The position numbers were made by a program, and so were the translations under genes. Below, piece after piece: positions 22,618 to 29,765 of a DNA stretch of 36,859 nucleotides (position 1 is the first letter of the stretch; every line of letters starts with the position of its first letter). Source of the stretch: an uncultured Alcaligenaceae bacterium (lineage in GTDB: Bacteria; Pseudomonadota; Gammaproteobacteria; Burkholderiales; Burkholderiaceae_B); NCBI GenBank assembly GCA_937952975.1, contig CALFXX010000150.1, positions 1 through 36,859 of the forward strand, read 5' to 3'. A model generated the notes under the pieces. That model searched no databases and had not been told where the DNA came from. It saw only the letters and a list, made by a program, of their open reading frames with translations.

Positions 22618-22905
22618 ATGGCCCTGCGTCCCCTGCACGATCGCGTGATCGTCAAACGCCTGGACAACGAGCGCAAAACTGCCTCGGGCATCGTTATCCC
22701 TGAAAGTGCTGCTGAAAAGCCCGATCAAGGTGAAGTGCTAGCCGTTGGTCCCGGCAAACAAACCGAAGATGGCAAAGTCCTGAAAATGGACGTCAAAGTC
22801 GGCGACAAGGTTTTGTTCGGCAAATATGCCGGCCAAACGGTCAAAGTTGATGGCGAAGAAGTTCTGGTCATCCGCGAAGAAGAAATTCTCGCTGTTGTTC
22901 AGTAA
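22618..22905 (+). CDS. groES: Co-chaperonin GroES
   Basis: The 95-residue lid of the GroEL folding chamber, forming a heptamer in the cytoplasm. MALRPLHDRVIVKRL is the standard opening, KTASGIVIPESAAEKP the mobile loop that docks on GroEL, and the VGDKVLFGKYAG and EVLVIREEEILAV strands the rest of the fold. AGGAG lies six bases before the ATG. Controlled by the CIRCE and sigma-32/sigma-70 promoter upstream; groEL follows after 25 bases. Confidence 0.98.
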   Translation: MALRPLHDRVIVKRLDNERKTASGIVIPESAAEKPDQGEVLAVGPGKQTEDGKVLKMDVKVGDKVLFGKYAGQTVKVDGEEVLVIREEEILAVVQ

Positions 22906-22930
22906 TCCACAGAATACGAAGGAAACCTAA

Positions 22931-24586
22931 ATGGCTGCCAAGCAAGTCTTATTCGGTGATGACGCACGCGTGCGCATCGTCCGTGGCGTAAATATCCTCG
23001 CCAATGCTGTAAAAACCACCCTCGGCCCTAAAGGCCGTAACGTTGTGCTCGAGCGTTCTTTCGGCGCCCCAACCGTCACAAAAGACGGCGTGTCGGTTGC
23101 TAAAGAAATCGAGCTCAAAGACAAATTTGAAAACATCGGCGCCCAGTTGGTGAAAGAAGTCGCTTCAAAGACTTCTGACAACGCTGGCGACGGCACCACC
23201 ACTGCAACAGTGTTGGCGCAGTCGATTGTTGTTGAAGGCCTCAAGTACGTGGCTGCCGGCATCAACCCAATGGATCTGAAGCGCGGTATCGACAAAGCTG
23301 TTTCAGCTGCTGTTGAAGAGCTCAAGAAACTGTCGAAGCCTTGCACGACAACGAAAGAAATCGCTCAAGTTGGCTCAATTTCAGCTAACAGCGACTTCTC
23401 GATCGGCAAAATCATTGCTGATGCAATGGACAAAGTCGGTAAAGAAGGCGTGATCACTGTCGAAGACGGCAAGTCACTCGACAACGAACTCGACGTCGTT
23501 GAAGGTATGCAGTTTGACCGCGGCTACTTGTCGCCATACTTCATCAACAATCCTGACAAGCAAGTGTCAGCATTGGATGATCCGTATGTTCTGATCTATG
23601 ACAAAAAAGTTAGCAACATTCGTGATCTGCTGCCCGTACTTGAGCAAGTTGCCAAGTCGAGCCGCCCACTGTTGATCGTGGCTGAAGACGTTGAAGGCGA
23701 GGCGTTGGCCACGCTGGTTGTCAACAACATCCGTGGCATCCTCAAAACCACCGCTGTTAAAGCGCCTGGTTTTGGTGATCGTCGCAAAGCCATGCTTGAA
23801 GACATCGCCATCCTCACCGGTGGTACCGTCATTTCTGAAGAAACCGGTATGTCGCTTGAAAAAGCCACACTGGCAGAGCTCGGTCAGGCTAAGCGTATTG
23901 AAGTTGGCAAAGAAAACACCACCATCATCGACGGTCATGGCGATGCCAAGTCAATCGAAGCACGCGTCAAACAGATTCGTGTTCAGATCGACGAAGCGAC
24001 ATCAGACTACGATCGTGAAAAACTGCAAGAGCGCGTGGCTAAGTTGGCCGGCGGTGTTGCTGTGATTCGCGTCGGTGCTGCGACTGAAGTCGAAATGAAA
24101 GAAAAGAAAGCACGCGTTGAAGATGCTCTGCATGCAACACGCGCTGCGGTCGAAGAAGGTATTGTTCCTGGCGGTGGCGTTGCGTTGATCCGCACGCGTG
24201 CTGTTGTGTCGAAAGTTAAAGGTGACAACGCTGACCAAGACGCAGGCATCAAGCTTGTGTTGCGCGCCATCGAAGAGCCTCTGCGCATTATCGTTGCAAA
24301 CGCCGGTCACGAGCCAAGCGTTGTGGTCAACGAAGTTGCAAACGGCAAGGGTAACTACGGCTTTAACGCCGCCACCGGTGAATACGGTGACCTGGTCGAG
24401 CAAGGTGTGTTGGATCCAACTAAAGTCACTCGCACTGCATTGCAAAATGCAGCGTCTGTTGCCAGCTTGTTGCTGACAACTGAAGCGGCTGTCTGCGAAC
24501 TGGCTGAAGACAAGCCAGCTGGCGGCGGTATGCCTGGTGGTGATATGGGCGGCATGGGTGGAATGGGCGGCATGGGCGGTTTCTAA
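22931..24586 (+). CDS. groEL: Chaperonin GroEL
   Basis: ATP-driven folding chamber, 551 residues, assembled as two heptameric rings. Recognised by MAAKQVLFGDDAR at the start, KTTLGPKGRNVVLERSFGAP, the nucleotide motif GDGTTTATVLAQ, the apical and intermediate domain sequences such as KISNIRDLLPVLEQ-like and VEEGIVPGGGVAL, and the flexible Gly-Gly-Met tail. AAGGA precedes the ATG. Essential and in operon with groES; two hairpins follow the stop. Confidence 0.98.
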   Translation: MAAKQVLFGDDARVRIVRGVNILANAVKTTLGPKGRNVVLERSFGAPTVTKDGVSVAKEIELKDKFENIGAQLVKEVASKTSDNAGDGTTTATVLAQSIVVEGLKYVAAGINPMDLKRGIDKAVSAAVEELKKLSKPCTTTKEIAQVGSISANSDFSIGKIIADAMDKVGKEGVITVEDGKSLDNELDVVEGMQFDRGYLSPYFINNPDKQVSALDDPYVLIYDKKVSNIRDLLPVLEQVAKSSRPLLIVAEDVEGEALATLVVNNIRGILKTTAVKAPGFGDRRKAMLEDIAILTGGTVISEETGMSLEKATLAELGQAKRIEVGKENTTIIDGHGDAKSIEARVKQIRVQIDEATSDYDREKLQERVAKLAGGVAVIRVGAATEVEMKEKKARVEDALHATRAAVEEGIVPGGGVALIRTRAVVSKVKGDNADQDAGIKLVLRAIEEPLRIIVANAGHEPSVVVNEVANGKGNYGFNAATGEYGDLVEQGVLDPTKVTRTALQNAASVASLLLTTEAAVCELAEDKPAGGGMPGGDMGGMGGMGGMGGF

Positions 24587-24602
24587 GCTCAGTTGCACGC
24601 GG

Positions 24603-24620
24603 CCTGAGCTTCGGCTCAGG
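24603..24620 (+). other. UUCG tetraloop hairpin after groEL
   Basis: CCTGAGC and GCTCAGG pair perfectly around TTCG, giving the exceptionally stable C(UUCG)G loop in RNA. It lies 17 bases after the groEL stop and ahead of the terminator, where it could slow decay of the message from its 3' end. Confidence 0.6.
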
Positions 24621-24634
24621 TACTCATGTCAGGT

Positions 24635-24667
24635 AAAAAATCCAGATTTCGGTCTGGATTTTTTTTT
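24635..24667 (+). terminator. Rho-independent terminator of groESL
   Basis: AAAAAATCCAGA (24635-24646) pairs with TCTGGATTTTTT (24653-24664) around a six-base loop, running into nine T in all. Being symmetrical with A and T runs on both sides, it may also stop transcripts coming from the M20 peptidase gene. Confidence 0.93.
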
Positions 24668-24701
24668 GCGCTTGTTTTCGTCATCTTCCTCCTCCTCTGC
24701 T

Positions 24702-24785
24702 TTCGCACGCGCTCGAGTCGCCCCTGCGTGGGTATTTGTGCTGAGCAAAATACGCTACTCCGGGGCGGCTCAAGCGCTGGGGTGG
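24702..24785. repeat. Structured intergenic repeat, copy 1
   Basis: First of two related copies 112 bases apart in the 343-base gap between groEL and the peptidase gene, which otherwise holds only the groEL hairpins. Outer stem: 24709-24713 plus 24715-24724 pairs with 24762-24771 plus 24773-24777 (15 pairs, one internal mismatch and one T-G pair). Inner stem: GTATTT (24732-24737), a bulged G, TGC, a TGA triloop, then GCAAAATAC ending at 24753. No coding sense was found on either strand. Possibly a REP- or BIME-like element or part of a small RNA. Confidence 0.7.
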
Positions 24786-24813
24786 ATTGATGCGTGGGCT
24801 CTTTTTCTCTTTA

Positions 24814-24897
24814 TTCGCACGCGCTTGAGCAGCCTCTGCGTGGGTATTTGTGCTGGGCAAAATACGCCACTTCGAGGCTGCTCAATCGCTGGGGTGG
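24814..24897. repeat. Structured intergenic repeat, copy 2
   Basis: Second copy, with the same inner stem (triloop TGG) and an outer stem from 24821-24836 paired with 24874-24889. Relative to copy 1, a C-G pair becomes A-T and another C-G becomes T-A, and the T-G pair becomes C-G: changes that preserve pairing. It ends about 33 bases from the stop codon of the M20 peptidase gene, within the expected 3' region of that gene. Confidence 0.7.
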
Positions 24898-24929
24898 GGA
24901 GGTGCGATGGGGCGCTTGGACTTGCGTGG

Positions 24930-26120
24930 TTACAGCGCGTCGCGGGCTAGGATTGTTAGAGCTACGGCTTGTGCTCTGAGCACTAGGGTATCGATGCGGC
25001 AGTATTCGTCGGCGGTATGCACTTGGCCGCCGACTGGGCCGGTTGCGCACAGGGTGGGGGCTCCTACTGAGGCGGTGAGTCCGCTGTCTGCTGAGCCGCC
25101 GGTGAATTCGCCTTTGACTTGCACGCCAAGTTCTTCGGCAGACATTCGATAGTCGGCTAACAGATCGCGACTGGCATTGGTTTCGAATAGTGGAAGAAAA
25201 GTCCCTTGATGAGTGATGCGCCCGCAGGTGCAGGGTAGGGCTTCCTCTTCGATGATGTCTTTGATGCGCTGCTGCAGTTCCTCATGATCCACGTCACCCG
25301 GAAACCGAACATCTAATTGGCCGGAGGCGTGAGGGGCTACGGTATTGACGGACATGCCCCCTTTGATCGTGCCTACGTTCGCGGTGATACCTGCGGCGCG
25401 GTCAGTGAGTTGATGAAGTGCAGTGATTTTTCGGGCTAGGGCCTCGATCGCGCTGGCGCCTTTGTCGTGATTGACGCCTGAGTGCGCTGCTACGCCATCG
25501 ACTTCAAAGTCGATAAAAAATGCGCCTTTACGAGACGTGACAACGTTGCCGCTTGGTCGACCAGGTTCGGCGTTTAAAACGGTGGCGGCGCCTTTCGCCA
25601 TTTTTAGGATCAGGTCTCGCGAAGCGGGCGAAGCGATTTCTTCGTCACCGGTGTAGAGCACTTTAATGGGTAAATGATTGCCGCCGCAGGCGTGAAAGGC
25701 TCGTGCCACGAACGTATTCATCACGAGACCTGCCTTCATATCTGCCACGCCTGCTCCGTAGGCGATCCCGTTTTCAACGCGATACGGACGTTGCGCTGCC
25801 GTTCCATCAGGGAAAACGGTATCCATATGCCCCATCAGCAGCACGTGCGCTGCCTCAGACCCCGCACTGCCGGGCACCTCAGCAACGAGACAATCTCCGT
25901 GCTTGGCATTGGGGTGAACCTTTGTGTCGACCCCTGCCGCTTCAAGATGCTTACGAAAAATTGCACCAACTTGATCAACGCCCGCTTTGTTGTAGCTGCC
26001 GCTATCAATGTTCACGACTTGTTCGAGCAGGGCGAACATGTCTTGCTCGTGGGCACTTAACCAGTCAAGAATGGCCTGTTTGACATCAGCATGTACGGCG
26101 ACGACTTCAGTATTTGACAT
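24930..26120 (-). CDS. M20 family metallopeptidase (glutamate carboxypeptidase-like)
   Basis: Two-zinc exopeptidase or deacylase of 396 residues, nearest in pattern to the carboxypeptidase G2 group. The active-site residues are visible: His98 and Asp100 (LLMGHMDTVFP), bridging Asp127 (GVADMKAGL), catalytic Glu160 and zinc Glu161 (TGDEEIASP), Glu185 (LNAEPGRP) and a C-terminal His near 368 (GGQVHTADEY). The dimerisation domain lies between about 195 and 310. There is no signal peptide, so it is probably cytoplasmic. AGGA precedes the ATG. It is divergent from the Ldh2-type dehydrogenase gene across 235 bases, in which I see no gene and no firm promoter. Substrate unknown; N-acyl amino acids or folates are possible. 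Confidence 0.9.
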   Translation of the reverse strand: MSNTEVVAVHADVKQAILDWLSAHEQDMFALLEQVVNIDSGSYNKAGVDQVGAIFRKHLEAAGVDTKVHPNAKHGDCLVAEVPGSAGSEAAHVLLMGHMDTVFPDGTAAQRPYRVENGIAYGAGVADMKAGLVMNTFVARAFHACGGNHLPIKVLYTGDEEIASPASRDLILKMAKGAATVLNAEPGRPSGNVVTSRKGAFFIDFEVDGVAAHSGVNHDKGASAIEALARKITALHQLTDRAAGITANVGTIKGGMSVNTVAPHASGQLDVRFPGDVDHEELQQRIKDIIEEEALPCTCGRITHQGTFLPLFETNASRDLLADYRMSAEELGVQVKGEFTGGSADSGLTASVGAPTLCATGPVGGQVHTADEYCRIDTLVLRAQAVALTILARDAL

Positions 26121-26355
26121 GGTGGTTTCCTAGTAAATGTATCAATATATTAGCGTCAAAGTACGTTGCACTTATACCTTTCAGTATTGCTCCCGCCGCG
26201 AAGGTACGAGCACCATTTTGCCGTTTGTCACAGAACGTTTAGTATGTAAGCAGTTGGCTTTGAGCCTACGTCAAATGCGCTTAAACAGCGCCTGTCAGAC
26301 GCGCGGCGCGCTCGCAACTTTTCTCATCTATTGATCAACAGGATTTTTCAGCAAC

Positions 26356-27399
26356 ATGAACCAAAAGCAGGCTTTTCAATCGCACTGGTCAGAGGCAGAA
26401 CTCACAGATTTAGCAACTCGAGCATTTCAGGGGCTGGGTCTGACGCAAGCAGATGCCGCTGATGTGGTGAAAGTATTGGTGCTAGCTGATCTTTTTGGCT
26501 TAAGTACGCACGGGCTTTCACGCATTGAGTCGTATGGCGAGCGGTTGTTGGTCAAGGGCATTAGCGCTCAGCCAAAGATCATTGTTCAAGCCCCCGCGCC
26601 TGCGCTGCGGTTGGTGGATGGTGATAATGGTGTTGGGCCGCTCGTCGGCATGCATGCGCTACGTGCGGCGATGGACGCAGCGCGGCAGTGTGGGATTGGG
26701 ATGGCGTTTGCACGCGGCAGTAATCATTTTGGGCCGATCTCACCTTACTCGTTGATGGCGGCAGAAGAGGGCTTTGCCAGTGTGATTGGTAGTAACGCAA
26801 CCACAACGATTGCGCCTTGGGGCGGTAGTGACGCCAGGCTGGGTAACAGTCCACTTGGTTTTGGTGTCCCTAACCCGGGTGGTTCGCCGTTTTTACTGGA
26901 TATGGCCATGAGTGTGGTCGCGCGCGCCAAGATACGTAATGCGTTTAAGCGCGGTGAGGCGATTCCGGATACTTGGGCGACTGACGCTCAGGGGCGCGCC
27001 ACAACTGATCCTAAGGCTGCGCTAGACGGTTTCTTGCAACCGGTCGGTGGGCACAAGGGGTATGGGCTTGCCTTGCTAGTAGATTTGTTCGCTGGATTGT
27101 TGTCTAACGCGGCTTATCTGACGCACGTGAAGTCTTGGGTCGATGCACCCGATGAGCCACAAAACTTGGGGCATTTTTTTATTCTGATTGATACGCGCAT
27201 GTTAGGGTCGGCGCAGTGGTTATCAGAGCGCATGATGGATTTTGCGGCGATTTTGCACGATAGCCCTGCTGTTGATCCGACGCGGCCGGTGATTGTGCCA
27301 GGTGAAATTGAATTGAAAAAAATGGCACAGCAGCGCGCCACTGGAATCGTGCTTGATGCTGCAACGGTTGCGCTGTTGCACCAACACGCAAACGCTTAA
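26356..27399 (+). CDS. Ldh2-family malate/L-lactate-type dehydrogenase
   Basis: NAD(P)-dependent 2-hydroxyacid oxidoreductase of the Ldh2/MDH family, which is unrelated to classical Rossmann malate dehydrogenases and includes ureidoglycolate, 2,3-diketogulonate and sulfolactate dehydrogenases. The 347 residues show LSTHGLSRI (49-57, catalytic His52), GSNHFGPISPY (121-131) and a cofactor region with LGNSPLGFGVP and GGHKGYGLALLVD. Substrate is not determined by these motifs. CAGGA-like sequence precedes the ATG. The EamA gene starts 12 bases after the stop and is co-transcribed. Confidence 0.9.
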   Translation: MNQKQAFQSHWSEAELTDLATRAFQGLGLTQADAADVVKVLVLADLFGLSTHGLSRIESYGERLLVKGISAQPKIIVQAPAPALRLVDGDNGVGPLVGMHALRAAMDAARQCGIGMAFARGSNHFGPISPYSLMAAEEGFASVIGSNATTTIAPWGGSDARLGNSPLGFGVPNPGGSPFLLDMAMSVVARAKIRNAFKRGEAIPDTWATDAQGRATTDPKAALDGFLQPVGGHKGYGLALLVDLFAGLLSNAAYLTHVKSWVDAPDEPQNLGHFFILIDTRMLGSAQWLSERMMDFAAILHDSPAVDPTRPVIVPGEIELKKMAQQRATGIVLDAATVALLHQHANA

Positions 27400-27411
27400 C
27401 CGGAGAACATC

Positions 27412-28320
27412 GTGCACGACTGGACTTGGTTATGGATCCCCGCATCGATTTTTGCCGCCGCAGCCCAAGCGGGGCGTAATGCCATTCAGCGCAGCTTGAC
27501 TGAAAAGCTTGGCACGCTTGGCGCGACGCAGGTTAGGTTCTTGTACGGTTTTCCGTTCGCGGCCTTGTTTGCGTTGGTTGCGCTCTTTGCAACGGGCTCA
27601 AGTTTTCCGGCGATGGACCTAACGTTTGCTATGTTTGTCGTGGCAGGGGCCGTATCTCAAATCGCAGCAACGGCTTTGATGCTTGCCGCAATGCGCCAGC
27701 GGGCATTTGTCGTCGTTACAGCTTGGACTAAAACAGAACCTGTTCAGGTAGCTGTGTTCGGTTTAGTCGTACTCGGGGATACGATCTCGTGGCTTGCAAT
27801 GGCTGCGATCGTTGTAGCGACGACAGGCGTGACCATCATGGCACGCAAGCCCGTTAGTGGCCCTCAAGAGGGACCCAGCTGGCAGCCGGCCGTGTTGGGG
27901 TTATTGGCCGGTGCCTGTTTTGCTATCGCTGCAGTAACCTTTCGAGGGGGGATCCTTGCTTTAGGCGATGGGCACTTCTTGATGCGCGCTTCGCTGACAC
28001 TAGCCTGCGGCTTAGGCGTACAAACCTTGTTGCTAGCAGCCTGGATGATGATTTTTCATTACGAAGCGTGGGTGCGTTGCCTTCAAGCTTGGCGTATATC
28101 AATCTGGGGTGGTTTACTCGGCGCCTCGGCGTCCGAGGGGTGGTTTTTGGGTTTTGCTTTGACTGCTGCTGCTAATGTGCGAACGTTGGGTTTAGTCGAG
28201 GTGTTATTTGCGCAATTGTTGTCATGGCGTGTGTTTGCAAGTAAAAGTACGCGTCAAGAAACGATTGGGACTGTGCTGATTGTGATGGGTGTGGCGTGCC
28301 TATTACTGACCTCGACGTAA
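27412..28320 (+). CDS. EamA/DMT-superfamily transporter
   Basis: Inner-membrane protein of 302 residues with about ten hydrophobic segments in two repeated EamA halves (roughly 5-145 and 158-300), as in drug/metabolite transporters that move amino acids, sugars or metabolites. The motif RNAIQRSLTEKLGTLGATQVRF in the first half and NVRTLGLVEVLFAQLLSW near the end are visible. The start is GTG (27412-27414), with CGGAG six bases ahead. Its place behind a hydroxyacid dehydrogenase and opposite a peptidase suggests export or uptake of a related metabolite, which is inference only. Confidence 0.87.
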   Translation: MHDWTWLWIPASIFAAAAQAGRNAIQRSLTEKLGTLGATQVRFLYGFPFAALFALVALFATGSSFPAMDLTFAMFVVAGAVSQIAATALMLAAMRQRAFVVVTAWTKTEPVQVAVFGLVVLGDTISWLAMAAIVVATTGVTIMARKPVSGPQEGPSWQPAVLGLLAGACFAIAAVTFRGGILALGDGHFLMRASLTLACGLGVQTLLLAAWMMIFHYEAWVRCLQAWRISIWGGLLGASASEGWFLGFALTAAANVRTLGLVEVLFAQLLSWRVFASKSTRQETIGTVLIVMGVACLLLTST

Positions 28321-28474
28321 GGGAGCAAGCCGCTTCTAAGCTTCGATTTGAAAAGCATTGAGCCAGACGAGTCTAAGCCGCACATCACGCATGTTGATCT
28401 GACCGCATAGGCGCGGCTTGGGTAGCGCCTAGCCGGTTCAAGGCTTCGATACTTGAGCTTGAATCTGCTAGACG

Positions 28475-28498
28475 GTTGTGCACCTAGTTGTGCACCTT
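28475..28498. repeat. Tandem 12-bp repeat at the cpoB 3' end
   Basis: GTTGTGCACCTA and GTTGTGCACCTT lie head to tail, the second overlapping the cpoB stop codon. The 176-base gap from the EamA stop also contains an imperfectly placed hairpin TAGGCGC/GCGCCTA (28408-28414 and 28425-28431) without a T run; no gene was seen there. Confidence 0.55.
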
Positions 28499-29186
28499 AG
28501 AGCAAAGGAATCCGTTTGGCAGCCGTTTCTGCAGCTGGAGTCCCTTTATATTCTTGAACGATGCGCTGAAGAGTGGCTTTCGCCGCAGGGCGATTATTCA
28601 GTTCAACCTGGCATCCCGCAATTAACAGTAAGGCGTCGGGTGCGCGAGTTTCTCTGGGATATTTTTTTACCATTGCGTCAAGCGTTGCGATGGCACCCTT
28701 GAAGTCTTTTGAAGCGTAACGACTACTACCTAGATAAAACTGAGCCGTTGGTGTGAGCTTGCTGTCAGGGTAGAGCGTCAAGAACGCAGTCAGGTTTTCG
28801 ATGGCTTCTTTGTATTGACCTTTGCGAAAGGTTTCAATCGACTGATCAAAAGCGGATTGCTCGCGTGGGTCAGCAGATTTGGCATCAGGCGCACGCGCGC
28901 CAGAAGTACCCCCTGGTGAGCCTAACCCCGAGCTTGGACGTCCGATTTGTTCCATGTCGCCGCGCAGGCGAATCACTTCTTGCTCAAGAGCTTCGATTTG
29001 ATCTGCGAGTTGCATGCGAGCGCGCAGATTGGCTTCGGTGAGTGTCTTAATTTGTTGGCGTAATTCAACAATCGCCTTGCGGGCATCATCATCGGCAAAG
29101 GCTAACGCCGGCTGGGCGATCGTGAGGCTACCGATTAAAAGTAGGCCAGTACTCAGCAAACGCTTAGAAGTGGTGGTCATAGACAT
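28497..29186 (-). CDS. cpoB: Tol-Pal system protein YbgF/CpoB
   Basis: Periplasmic coordinator that ties peptidoglycan synthesis by PBP1B to Tol-Pal constriction during division. The 229-residue precursor has a signal peptide ending about residue 29 (QPALA), an N-terminal trimerising coiled coil (about 36-83), a Gly/Ser/Pro linker, and a C-terminal TPR domain (about 113-229) with FDQSIETFRKGQYKEAIENL and later repeats. Last gene of the Tol-Pal cluster. A hairpin terminator separates it from pal, so its expression may be lower or come from read-through. Confidence 0.94.
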   Translation of the reverse strand: MSMTTTSKRLLSTGLLLIGSLTIAQPALAFADDDARKAIVELRQQIKTLTEANLRARMQLADQIEALEQEVIRLRGDMEQIGRPSSGLGSPGGTSGARAPDAKSADPREQSAFDQSIETFRKGQYKEAIENLTAFLTLYPDSKLTPTAQFYLGSSRYASKDFKGAIATLDAMVKKYPRETRAPDALLLIAGCQVELNNRPAAKATLQRIVQEYKGTPAAETAAKRIPLL

Positions 29187-29205
29187 AGCATATCCCTTTA
29201 AAACG

Positions 29206-29231
29206 ACAAGGCGGCTAGTGAGCCGCCTTGT
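29206..29231 (-). terminator. Terminator-like hairpin between pal and cpoB
   Basis: ACAAGGCGGCT and AGCCGCCTTGT pair perfectly over 11 bases around a four-base loop. On the minus strand CGTTTTAAAGG follows, a short T run. It falls inside the cluster, so it likely attenuates rather than ends transcription, or protects the 3' end of the pal message. Confidence 0.75.
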
Positions 29232-29256
29232 TTAGTTCAGATCACAGCTTTTAAGC

Positions 29257-29736
29257 TTAACGCTTATAGTTGAAATCTGCACGACGGTTTTCAGCGTAGT
29301 CGGCGTCTGAACTGCCCGTGGCTTTGGGTTTCTCTTTACCAAAGCTAATGGTCTCAACCTGAGTGTCAGATACACCCTGCAAAGTCAGCATGCGGCGCAC
29401 GGCTTCAGCACGGCGTTGGCCCAGCGCCAAGTTGTATTCTGAACCGCCGCGGGCATCGGTGTTGCCTTCAATGACTACGCGTTGCTGGGGAGCACTGACC
29501 AAGTATTTGCCGTGAGTTTCAACCAGTGAACGATATTGCTCGCTTACGGTGTAGCTGTTGAAATCGAAATAAACCGAGCGCTGTTTTGCCAAAATGCTTT
29601 GTGGGTTGAACGGATCGAGAATGCCTGAGCCGTCTGCACCACCCGCCCCAGCTTTATCGTCAAGAGAAACCGAGCTACAAGCGGCCAAACTGGCAGCTAA
29701 GGCGGCGATGGTGAGAGCTTTTGCGATGCGCGACAT
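29257..29736 (-). CDS. pal: Peptidoglycan-associated lipoprotein Pal
   Basis: Outer-membrane lipoprotein (159 aa) that grips peptidoglycan and TolB. The signal peptide ends in a lipobox, SLAACSS, with Cys20 as the acylated residue. The OmpA-like domain (about 52-159) has the diaminopimelate-binding pattern GNTDARGGSEYNLALGQRRA (91-110). A short flexible, Gly- and Asp-rich linker joins the two. It lies between tolB and cpoB as usual. Confidence 0.96.
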   Translation of the reverse strand: MSRIAKALTIAALAASLAACSSVSLDDKAGAGGADGSGILDPFNPQSILAKQRSVYFDFNSYTVSEQYRSLVETHGKYLVSAPQQRVVIEGNTDARGGSEYNLALGQRRAEAVRRMLTLQGVSDTQVETISFGKEKPKATGSSDADYAENRRADFNYKR

Positions 29737-29765
29737 GATGGATCCTTTAAGAGGAAATTCAACGG

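Noticed and set aside
24002..24598. Open frame of 198 codons antisense to groEL
   Set aside because: Low-complexity His/Ala/Thr translation, no family similarity, fully inside groEL.
24680..24980. Small open frames in the groEL-peptidase gap
   Set aside because: They run through the structured repeat copies on both strands, lack ribosome binding sites and have no protein-like pattern.
26121..26355. Possible small gene or promoter between the M20 peptidase and the Ldh2-type gene
   Set aside because: A 65-codon frame exists but without a binding site or similarity; AT-rich -10-like sequences lack a matching -35.
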